Source: UBA1563 sp037440065
Lineage (GTDB): Bacteria; Bacteroidota; Ignavibacteria; Ignavibacteriales; Ignavibacteriaceae
Length of the DNA: 64,000 bases
Reading direction: 5' to 3'
Assembly (NCBI GenBank): GCA_037440065.1
Contig: JBBIUV010000017.1
Span: forward strand, 124,001 to 188,000
In this document: one piece after another, positions 38,325 through 44,641 of the stretch
Layout: each line of letters begins with the position of its first letter
Numbering within the stretch: the stretch's first letter is position 1
Notes under the pieces: model-generated
Seen by the model: the letters and a program-made list of their open reading frames with translations, nothing else
Database searches by the model: none
What the model was told of the DNA's origin: nothing
Program-made: the position numbers and the translations under genes

Positions 38325-38390
38325 TGACCTCGTAGAGGTCATATTATTGTAAAAACAACTCTCTCACAAACTTAATCCTCTTAGAGGATT
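38325..38390. repeat. Pair of short perfect palindromes
   Basis: The first, TGACCTC-GTA-GAGGTCA, is at 38325-38341. The second, AATCCTC-TTA-GAGGATT, is at 38374-38390. Both have 7-bp arms, a 3-bp centre and an inner CCTC/GAGG. They lie in the 318-bp gap between 38262 and 38579, which shows no gene. They look like one dispersed palindromic repeat or two operator-like sites. Confidence 0.6.
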
Positions 38391-38579
38391 TATAAAATTT
38401 CTTTCAATAAAAAACAAGGAACATTTTTTCTACGCACCCGCATTTGCAAAATGTCAGCGGATTTTATTTTTCTGTTGACTCTTTACTTATTAAAGAAGTT
38501 TTGATTTAACCATCAAAGTATTGAAAAAGTATCGTGATTTACTAATAATCATAATTTGAGAATCTAATTAGTTTAATGA

Positions 38580-39272
38580 TTAATTTGAAAATTGGTCAAT
38601 GTACGTTTTCCTTAATTTAGCAGTATGTTTTTGGTCTGTATCACTAGATTGACCTAATAGCAATAAGATTATTACGAATACACCACCTATGAAACTTACA
38701 TACACATATTTCCAGTCTATATCATATGCTAAATCAAATTGTGGTAGTGAAATTACTAGAAGTGATCCCCATAAAAATAAAAAGAACCAACTAAATATTA
38801 GATTTATTTTTGAGACGGAATATTTTGACGGTCCTATTATAATTTCTAAAATAGCTTTGCATTTTGATTTTGATTTGCCTCTCTCTAAAAGAGTTTTAAA
38901 GACAGGACCAACAACCGAATCTTCAAGTAACTGTACATGATTTTCCCAATTCTCTTGCCAATACTTACTTCCCTTGTTTGCGAGACCCCAGCCTAATGAA
39001 AGAACAATGCCAATTATAGAAATAATGTAACTAAGAAATTTTTTTTCAACTAAATCTATGCTTGAAGTTTGTAAGGCAAAATATCCGGCGAATGTAGCAC
39101 CAGCGATTGCCCAAAAATATGCCGTTCTAGTCCAATACATTTGAATTTCGAATTGCCTAGTTGCCAACATTACTTCAAATGCTTTTTCTGTTTTGGTGCA
39201 AGTTGATGCTGTGTCTTTAATTCCGAATTTTTCTTTGTATTGTTGTGGGTCAATTTGTTTTGTTTTTTTCAT
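38580..39272 (-). CDS. Membrane protein, RipA-like
   Basis: A 230-residue protein with about four membrane helices in two pairs (residues 48-100 and 165-215). The sequence between the pairs includes ANKGSKYWQENWENHVQLLE, which recalls the RipA-type octameric membrane protein family; that assignment is from memory and tentative. The function is unknown. It opens the accessory region and is read on the same strand as its neighbours. Confidence 0.6.
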   Translation of the reverse strand: MKKTKQIDPQQYKEKFGIKDTASTCTKTEKAFEVMLATRQFEIQMYWTRTAYFWAIAGATFAGYFALQTSSIDLVEKKFLSYIISIIGIVLSLGWGLANKGSKYWQENWENHVQLLEDSVVGPVFKTLLERGKSKSKCKAILEIIIGPSKYSVSKINLIFSWFFLFLWGSLLVISLPQFDLAYDIDWKYVYVSFIGGVFVIILLLLGQSSDTDQKHTAKLRKTYIDQFSN

Positions 39273-39332
39273 AATTTACTTTATCAAGCTTAGAAAAAAT
39301 ATACTTTAGGAAAACAGTAATAACTAATTGGG

Positions 39333-39428
39333 TCAGCAATTGTTGCCTAACTTTCCAATATCTGCCAAAGTGAACATTAAGCCTTGAGTATCATATTTTT
39401 TCATTAACTCATCAATTTTTTCTGACAT
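39333..39428 (-). CDS. Possible 31-residue small peptide ending in cysteine
   Basis: A short ORF starting at the ATG at 39428 with AAGAGG seven bases upstream. The peptide reads MSEKIDELMKKYDTQG followed by LMFTLADIGKLGNNC. It begins with an amphipathic, charged helix and ends with a small-residue tail carrying one cysteine. The good ribosome-binding site supports translation, but the length is at the noise level. It could be a peptide toxin, a signal precursor or the stump of a broken gene. Confidence 0.35.
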   Translation of the reverse strand: MSEKIDELMKKYDTQGLMFTLADIGKLGNNC

Positions 39429-39448
39429 ATATTACCTCTTTTTGTAAA

Positions 39449-39492
39449 ACGTTGTTCCACTAACTATCAGCTATCCCAATTGACCACAACGT
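39449..39492. repeat. Inverted repeat between orphan genes
   Basis: ACGTTGT (39449-39455) and ACAACGT (39486-39492) are perfect 7-bp inverted arms 30 bases apart. They lie upstream of the 31-residue ORF. The arrangement recalls a cassette-boundary or mobile-element footprint, but it does not fit the integron attC core sites. Confidence 0.4.
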
Positions 39493-39575
39493 CTTTTATT
39501 AAAAAATGTTTTTATTTACACGCCTACTTTAAATGTTTTTAATCAATTAAAGCAAGAGATATATAATAATTAATT

Positions 39576-40361
39576 TTATTTGCCAGCAGTCCAAGAATAT
39601 CCACATTGCAAACAAGTAATTTGTACTTTTCTAGAACCAATAAAGCCACCTAATAAACCGACCCCACCTGTTAAAAGCCCACCTACAGCAGCTTTACCAA
39701 GACCAAAACCTTTTTTATTTGCAGTTAATTGACTGCTTCCGCATTTAAAACAGTGAAGTACATCATCACTTCTTTCAACATTATTAGTTTTGGCTTGTAC
39801 TTGTTCTTCTAATTTCATAATAGATTGTTCTTGTATTTTTCCATGAGACTTAATTTCTTTTTTATTTCCGCTACTAATCTTTTTTGAATATTTCGATAAA
39901 TATTGAATTCTTTCAAATTTTTCAAGTGCTTCAGGAAAAGGTTGAATTGAATATTTTTTTAATAATTCCGATTCACTAAATCCTTCATTGATAAACCTTT
40001 TATCAACACTCAGTTCGTATTCGCAATCCTTTTTTGTTTTAATTGCCGCTAAATAAGTCAATTCTTCATCAGAAAAATTTTCTGATTGATATTTATCTTT
40101 AAGATCATATTTAGTTATCTGAAAATGCTTATCAAATAAATCATAATAAGGTTGTGCCCATTTCTTTTTGTTATAAAGATCACCTTGTGTTAAACCCATT
40201 ATTACTAAAGCTACAATTGTAGTTCCCAAAAACACAAAAATTCCAAATTGCCAAGTATCAGTCAAAGCACAGATTAGTAAATAAATTATCACCCAGCCTA
40301 TCAATCCATTATAAATGATTTTTTTTTGATCTTCGTCATCAAAATTTAAATATGTTCCCAT
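39576..40361 (-). CDS. Membrane protein with C-terminal zinc ribbon
   Basis: A 261-residue protein. Two N-terminal membrane helices lie at about 18-55. A charged central part of about 130 residues follows. The C-terminus is a zinc ribbon: CFKCGSSQLTANKKG, a glycine-rich segment (LLTGGVGLLGGFIGS) and CLQCGYSW, giving four cysteines in two CxxC pairs. This glycine-rich ribbon module recurs in small bacterial proteins and I do not know its function. GGAAA precedes the start. Confidence 0.7.
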   Translation of the reverse strand: MGTYLNFDDEDQKKIIYNGLIGWVIIYLLICALTDTWQFGIFVFLGTTIVALVIMGLTQGDLYNKKKWAQPYYDLFDKHFQITKYDLKDKYQSENFSDEELTYLAAIKTKKDCEYELSVDKRFINEGFSESELLKKYSIQPFPEALEKFERIQYLSKYSKKISSGNKKEIKSHGKIQEQSIMKLEEQVQAKTNNVERSDDVLHCFKCGSSQLTANKKGFGLGKAAVGGLLTGGVGLLGGFIGSRKVQITCLQCGYSWTAGK

Positions 40362-40463
40362 AGTATAATTTCCAATTTGTTCTTAGATTTTTAATTACAA
40401 TTGATAACCTATTTTTTAAGCAAAGCTTAAGGTAAATATTCAATCTAGATGGAATCAATGATA

Positions 40464-40805
40464 TTATTTCAAATAATAGGATTTCTCAATAATTCTTATA
40501 ACCTCATACAACAGGCCCATTATTATAAAAATAATTAGATGTTCTTTCCCAAATTGTTTATGTTTATTTTTCATCGCATCAGATTTTCCCAATATTTCAT
40601 CAAACTCCAAGTTGGCCCAAAGACCGAGAAATCCCATAACGGCAGTAAGTATAGTTATCGTCCATTCAATATGCCCGTATTCATTCAACATATAAAAGCA
40701 TAGAATTATGTTACCGATGTTGAAGATTATCCACAGATAGCCATAAACGGTTATTTTAGTTATCACATCTAAAATATTTATGAAATCTTCTTCTTTATTT
40801 TTCAT
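40464..40805 (-). CDS. Small hypothetical membrane protein
   Basis: A 113-residue protein with about three transmembrane helices (near residues 18-38, 45-65 and 90-108) and charged termini. No family is recognised. Its ATG overlaps the stop of an open fragment upstream (ATGA at 40802-40805), which suggests it was once the second gene of a pair whose first member is now broken. Confidence 0.6.
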   Translation of the reverse strand: MKNKEEDFINILDVITKITVYGYLWIIFNIGNIILCFYMLNEYGHIEWTITILTAVMGFLGLWANLEFDEILGKSDAMKNKHKQFGKEHLIIFIIMGLLYEVIRIIEKSYYLK

Positions 40806-40960
40806 TTTCTCACCTTTTCAAAAATAAATGTAATTTCTCCTAAGGATGATAAAAAGTCCAAACACTCCCATTCATCATAGTCAAAAATCCCCCGCCACTC
40901 ATCAATAATCCAATTTTTCTTCCATCTATTGACAACTGACCAATGACCACTGACTTTTGA
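40802..40960 (-). pseudogene. C-terminal remnant of an unknown gene
   Basis: Fifty-two sense codons are open on the minus strand but no start codon is available; a TAG lies just before them at 40961-40963. The protein-like part reads NRWKKNWIIDEWRGIFDYDE and continues to GEITFIFEKVRK. The stop overlaps the next gene as ATGA. The upstream edge falls within the heptamer repeat at 40929-40970, as if the repeat had replaced the 5' part of the gene. Confidence 0.35.
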
Positions 40961-40970
40961 CTAATGACTT
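40929..40970. repeat. Heptanucleotide tandem repeat, NTGACNN x 6
   Basis: The tetramer TGAC occurs at 40930, 40937, 40944, 40951, 40958 and 40965, exactly every seven bases. The other three positions vary. This looks like a short tandemly repeated heptamer of the STRR kind. It lies in the 325-bp gap between 40806 and 41130, which otherwise holds only gene remnants. Confidence 0.75.
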
Positions 40971-41014
40971 ATGCCTATTGCTGACTGCTTCGCCAAAGGC
41001 GAACTGCCGCGTGC

Positions 41015-41146
41015 TTACTGTGCCGGCTGCGTTAGTTCATCCGGTGGCGGTGTACTTGCGTCATCACCTGGCTTCCCTTTTCCGCCACGATCTTTGGGAA
41101 TCGGATTAAATTCCACAAGAAAAAACAAACCTACGTCATCTGGCAA
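41015..41146 (-). pseudogene. Proline-rich C-terminal gene remnant
   Basis: A 43-codon frame on the minus strand with only a TTG start, overlapping the DUF4411 stop. It encodes VGLFFLVEFNPIPKDRGGKG and then PGDDASTPPPDELTQPAQ, and is more GC-rich than its surroundings. The ending resembles the tail TPPEPPIPPVQ of the orphan protein at 42962-43675. A TTCGCC-AAA-GGCGAA hairpin lies just downstream (40989-41003). It is probably the 3' end of a lost gene; the evidence is weak. Confidence 0.3.
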
Positions 41147-41637
41147 TTAAAGCGAATATTTATTTCTTCGATAAATTGAAAATCATTTATACAACGAACA
41201 TTCATATTTTCGCACACGTTGGGAATCTTAATTCTATCGGAATTGGCAGCCGTTATCTTTTCTTCTTTCGTAACAACGCAGGCGCCTTCGCTCATTGCGT
41301 AGGCAATTACCCATGGGTCAGCTAATGAACGCTGTTTTACATTATCAACAAGTAATCTATGGGCGGGATTGGTGGCGAAAATATTGCTCAAACATTTGGT
41401 AACTGATTCATTTAAATTATACACCGGAATTTTACTTACCTTTAGCCATTCAGCCAGTTCATCTTCAGTGCGGGTAATTTCTTCAAAAACTTCTTTCGGA
41501 ATGAATATTCTGTTTTCTGAACCTAACATGTTTAACACATCCCAGTATGAGGGGCAAATCGTAGGCGAATAATATTTTTGCCAGGCTTGAATGAGTACAT
41601 TTGTATCCAAACAGTATTTCTGTTGCCGGGTACTCAT
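41131..41637 (-). CDS. DUF4411 family PIN-like protein (putative toxin)
   Basis: A 168-residue protein with the PIN-type acidic start CLDTNVLIQAW (D11) and later acidic residues in SLADPWVIAYAMSEG, consistent with a metal-dependent RNase fold. This matches DUF4411, often found beside XRE-ImmA/IrrE proteins. Its start overlaps the stop of that partner gene by four bases. The pair looks like a type II toxin-antitoxin-like module; RNase activity is inferred. Confidence 0.85.
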   Translation of the reverse strand: MSTRQQKYCLDTNVLIQAWQKYYSPTICPSYWDVLNMLGSENRIFIPKEVFEEITRTEDELAEWLKVSKIPVYNLNESVTKCLSNIFATNPAHRLLVDNVKQRSLADPWVIAYAMSEGACVVTKEEKITAANSDRIKIPNVCENMNVRCINDFQFIEEINIRFNCQMT

Positions 41638-42806
41638 GCATTTATAAATGCTTCAAGCTTAGAAAAATTATTTACCTGTGTATTGAGCAGCCTGCTTGCC
41701 TGCGTTGGCTCAATATAACCGCCGCGAAAAGCATCCAGGACAACCTGGGTAAAAAGAAAACTATTTTTATTAACAAGTAGTCTATAATAATCAGGTCCCC
41801 CTTTTTTCTCCTTTTGTTTTGCTTTCTTTTCTACTTCTCTTTGTAAAAAATATTTAAATTCTTGGTCTGCTGTTGCTTTCAATCTGTTGTAATTAGGAAA
41901 TGAAATATGCTTTAAATTGTAAGCCCTTACTAATAAAGCAAAAGCGCTAACGCCAAATAATTTTGCTGTTTTAAAAACATCGTTGAACGAATTATAAACC
42001 GTGTTAGAAATTTGATTCATCAATGCTAAAGGCATAAGAGCATTCGCGGCAACCTCGTTGCAAAACAATTCTATCGGGTTAAGGTTCTCCTTTTTAGTCA
42101 GACCAATTTCAATTTCATTTGAGACACCCGATTCTGCTATCCAGATATGTGCTAATTCATGCACTAATGTAAAAAGTTGTGGAGCATTCCAATCGTCGGA
42201 ATTGATAAAAATAAAGGGGGCATATTTATCTATAACTGCAAAGCCCTGTAATTCTTCGTTATCCAATAACAACTTTGAATGAATAAAGCTTGTACGGGAA
42301 ATAAATATTCCTTTAGCTTCAGCTTTGCTGATCCATTCTTTTATCGGATTGTCTGTTGTGTAATTTCGGGGTGAAATTTTAAGTGTTTTTAAAATATCGT
42401 TAGCAACCTCCAAAGGATTTGAATGAATAGAATATTTCCCAACAAAGGATAATTGTTTCTCGTTATTTTCCTGGTACACATCACTAATCCATGCTTGCTT
42501 TTGTTGAATTTCTCTAATAATAAATAGAGAAGCCGTGCTAAGCGGTTTGGCGTTTGGCTTACGAAAATCTTGTAGAGGTTTAAAGTCACGGGGTACATCA
42601 GGTAAGAAAAAAAGAGCAAAAGGTCTTCGGTAAGCTTTTGCCAAAGTTTCTGCCTGCCGAATGGTAGGTTGAGTTACCCCTTCTTCCCATTCTTTTAGCT
42701 GGTCAGCATTTTTAGAAACTTTTGCGGCTGCTGCCTCCAAAGACATCCGTGCGGATTCTCTTGCCCATTTAAGAACTTTGGGTGTTATGTAGGCTTTGCC
42801 TGCCAT
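41634..42806 (-). CDS. XRE-family regulator with ImmA/IrrE metallopeptidase domain
   Basis: A 390-residue protein. An N-terminal helix-turn-helix covers about residues 8-65 (MSLEAAAAKVSKNADQLKEW). An ImmA/IrrE-type domain follows with the zinc motif HELAH at 216-220 and a downstream glutamate in FCNEVAANALMP. It is joined to the DUF4411 gene by an ATGA overlap. Such proteins usually repress their own operon and may cleave a regulator; here it is the likely antitoxin or controller of the DUF4411 protein. Confidence 0.9.
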   Translation of the reverse strand: MAGKAYITPKVLKWARESARMSLEAAAAKVSKNADQLKEWEEGVTQPTIRQAETLAKAYRRPFALFFLPDVPRDFKPLQDFRKPNAKPLSTASLFIIREIQQKQAWISDVYQENNEKQLSFVGKYSIHSNPLEVANDILKTLKISPRNYTTDNPIKEWISKAEAKGIFISRTSFIHSKLLLDNEELQGFAVIDKYAPFIFINSDDWNAPQLFTLVHELAHIWIAESGVSNEIEIGLTKKENLNPIELFCNEVAANALMPLALMNQISNTVYNSFNDVFKTAKLFGVSAFALLVRAYNLKHISFPNYNRLKATADQEFKYFLQREVEKKAKQKEKKGGPDYYRLLVNKNSFLFTQVVLDAFRGGYIEPTQASRLLNTQVNNFSKLEAFINA

Positions 42807-42920
42807 TGTTTATTCTTTCTTCATCCATTAAAATATACATCAATTACAGCAATCATATTTTTATATAATTGGTATCATAAATCTAAAACCATTTATACAT
42901 ATTCCCAAGAACAATAATTA

Positions 42921-42957
42921 AAAATAGAGACACGCCACAATGGCGTGTCTCTATTTT
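42921..42957. terminator. Perfect 17-bp palindromic hairpin, probably bidirectional terminator
   Basis: AAAATAGAGACACGCCA (42921-42937), loop CAA, then the exact complement to 42957. A-rich and T-rich edges let it terminate in either direction, and it lies four bases after the stop of the orphan gene at 42962-43675. The core AGAGAC...GTCTCT recurs in the palindrome at 50890-50917, so it also belongs to a repeat family. Confidence 0.8.
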
Positions 42958-42961
42958 ATTC

Positions 42962-43675
42962 TTACTGCACGGGCGGTATTGGCGGTTCAGGCGGAGTATC
43001 CTCTTCTTCTTCGTTCTTCCGCGTTCCGCTCAGATCCTTAATTACACGCGCCGCTATATATTCATTATACATTTCCGGATTCTCTTCCCGCGGGATTTCC
43101 ATCATACGGTCGATATCTCCTTTAAGTATATCATCAGCGGTCTTGAATGCTTCATCCATCGCAATATGAGCACCGGACTTTTCATTCCCTCCCCCTTTGT
43201 GCGCTTCTTTTGCACTCAAGTAGGCATTAATGTTAGCTCTAACCGCGGTAACCTTTGCGGCATCAACACCGTAATCGCTAAGGTTATCCTTGTTGCTTTC
43301 AAGCAGACCACAGAGTATTTCAACTTTCTGCTCAAAATCAATTTGGTTCAATTTGTTTAGAGAAGCGCGCGTTACCTTGTAGGTAAGTTTTTTCATTTCC
43401 TCAAGATTATTTTTCCTCGCGTAAACATGTAGCCCGCCGGTTGCAGAAACCACAGAAATAACAAGATCGGTTTTTGCCTTCTCCTTTGATTCAAACTTAC
43501 CCGCAACCGCCTCCTCCTTCTGTTTGCTTTTTGTCTTTATCAATCCCACCGCGGCGGCAAAATCACTAAAAGCCGTGGCAAGCGCCGGAATTGTTGCAAT
43601 CAGCTCAGTAGACCGCTTTCCGAAAGCAATTACCGAACCGTACATTACTAACTTGTTCTCTTGATGGGGTGTCAT
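42962..43675 (-). CDS. Orphan helical protein with proline-rich tail
   Basis: A 237-residue protein of unknown function. It opens with MTPHQENKLVMYGSVIAFGK and is almost wholly alpha-helical and soluble, with heptad-like stretches such as DFEQKVEILCGLLESNKDNL. The C-terminus is acidic then proline-rich (NEEEEDTPPEPPIPPVQ). A perfect AGGAGG ribosome-binding site lies at 43680-43685, suggesting strong expression. I recall similar proteins in Bacteroidota without a known role. Upstream of it lies the 21-bp phased array; downstream is a strong hairpin terminator. Confidence 0.7.
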   Translation of the reverse strand: MTPHQENKLVMYGSVIAFGKRSTELIATIPALATAFSDFAAAVGLIKTKSKQKEEAVAGKFESKEKAKTDLVISVVSATGGLHVYARKNNLEEMKKLTYKVTRASLNKLNQIDFEQKVEILCGLLESNKDNLSDYGVDAAKVTAVRANINAYLSAKEAHKGGGNEKSGAHIAMDEAFKTADDILKGDIDRMMEIPREENPEMYNEYIAARVIKDLSGTRKNEEEEDTPPEPPIPPVQ

Positions 43676-43828
43676 TACGACCTCCTATTTTGTTGTTTTA
43701 ATACGGTAGATTCGGGCACTTCCCGCCTCCCGTTTAATTTCCTTACCGAAATACCCTCCCTCACGGACGGCACCTCATTTACTAAAAAAACAACCATTTT
43801 AGCTTATTTTCCCAACTTTTTACATTTT

Positions 43829-44210
43829 CGCACTAAAAACAAAAGACTTCGCACACTATATAAATCGTTCCGCACGGTTTTCAATTCGTCTCGCGTCACA
43901 TTTAATTTAGTCCGCACGACTTACAAAATGCTTCGCATCACTTTCAAAACACCTCGCACTATTTTCATTTCACCTCGCATCACAATTCAACTGCACCGCA
44001 CGATTTTCAAATTACCTCACATCATTTTCAAAACGCTTCGCACAGTTTTCATTTTATCTCGCATCACATTTAAAACACCCCGCGCTATTTTCATTTTACT
44101 TCGTACAATTTTCAAAATACCTCGTATGCTTTTAAAACACTTCCCATCATTTACAAATTACATCGCGTCATTTTCAAGTTACTTCCCGGCATTACAAAAT
44201 TGGTTCGCGT
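43829..44210. repeat. Degenerate 21-bp phased tandem array, 19 units
   Basis: A CGCA-like core recurs at 43829, 43850, 43871, 43892, 43913, 43934, 43955, 43976, 43997, 44018, 44039, 44060, 44081, 44102 and 44123. After one 20-bp step it continues at 44143, 44164, 44185 and 44206. A typical unit reads CGCACTATTTTCATTTCACCT. Between cores the sequence is AT-rich and variable. Twenty-one bases is two DNA helical turns or seven codons. The minus strand encodes heptads such as MRGEMKI-VRGVLKV but has several in-frame stops; the plus strand is open throughout (RTIFISP-RITIQLH). It starts about 150 bp upstream of the orphan gene at 43675. There are no unique spacers, so it is not CRISPR. Confidence 0.85.
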
Positions 44211-44508
44211 AACTGAGCAAGTTAATCCCTTCAATTTTCTTTTTTATCCTGGAAAAATCATTAGGTGTCATGGGGGTTTTATGATCTATAGTACGAGAAA
44301 TAATATTTAAATCTTTGTGAGGACTTATTGGATCGTTAGAACTAAGTTTTGTGTTTTGAGAGAATTTATTCTTCCGAATAAATTTATTAGAGAATGAATG
44401 GGATATTATTTTACTATCGCCATCTGTGGGTGAATTTTTTGAAAAAGGATAACTATTGTTAACCCATTTAGATAATCTATTTCGTAACCAATCTAACAAA
44501 TAAAACAT
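44179..44508 (-). CDS. Doubtful hypothetical ORF
   Basis: A 109-codon frame beginning MFYLLDWLRNRLSKWVNNSY. It is polar and low in aromatic structure afterwards and ends inside the 21-bp array. A GGGCGG is adjacent to the start, but the spacing is short. No family is recognised. The rest of the gap from 44212 to 44640 holds nothing else I can support. Confidence 0.3.
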   Translation of the reverse strand: MFYLLDWLRNRLSKWVNNSYPFSKNSPTDGDSKIISHSFSNKFIRKNKFSQNTKLSSNDPISPHKDLNIISRTIDHKTPMTPNDFSRIKKKIEGINLLSYANQFCNAGK

Positions 44509-44641
44509 ACCGCCCGGTCAAATTGTTATTCTGATAAGCGAAACTAAGAAAATTTTTTATTATACAAAAGACAAAATTAAAATTCGATAATTTTTGTCAG
44601 TGAAATTTTATGGTTATATAATTTTTTACAATTTGATTAGC

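Noticed and set aside
39333..39492. Integron attC site
   Set aside because: GCCTAAC occurs near 39346 and inverted arms occur at 39449-39492, but the matching GTTRRRY core is not at a suitable distance and no integrase is present.
43829..44210. CRISPR array
   Set aside because: Units are degenerate over their full length and directly abutting, with no conserved repeat alternating with unique spacers and no cas genes nearby.
43661..44212. A 183-codon plus-strand gene across the 21-bp array
   Set aside because: It begins inside the 5' end of the well-supported minus-strand orphan gene, has no ribosome-binding site, and its openness can follow from the repeat lacking stops in that frame. Kept only as an alternative reading in the findings.
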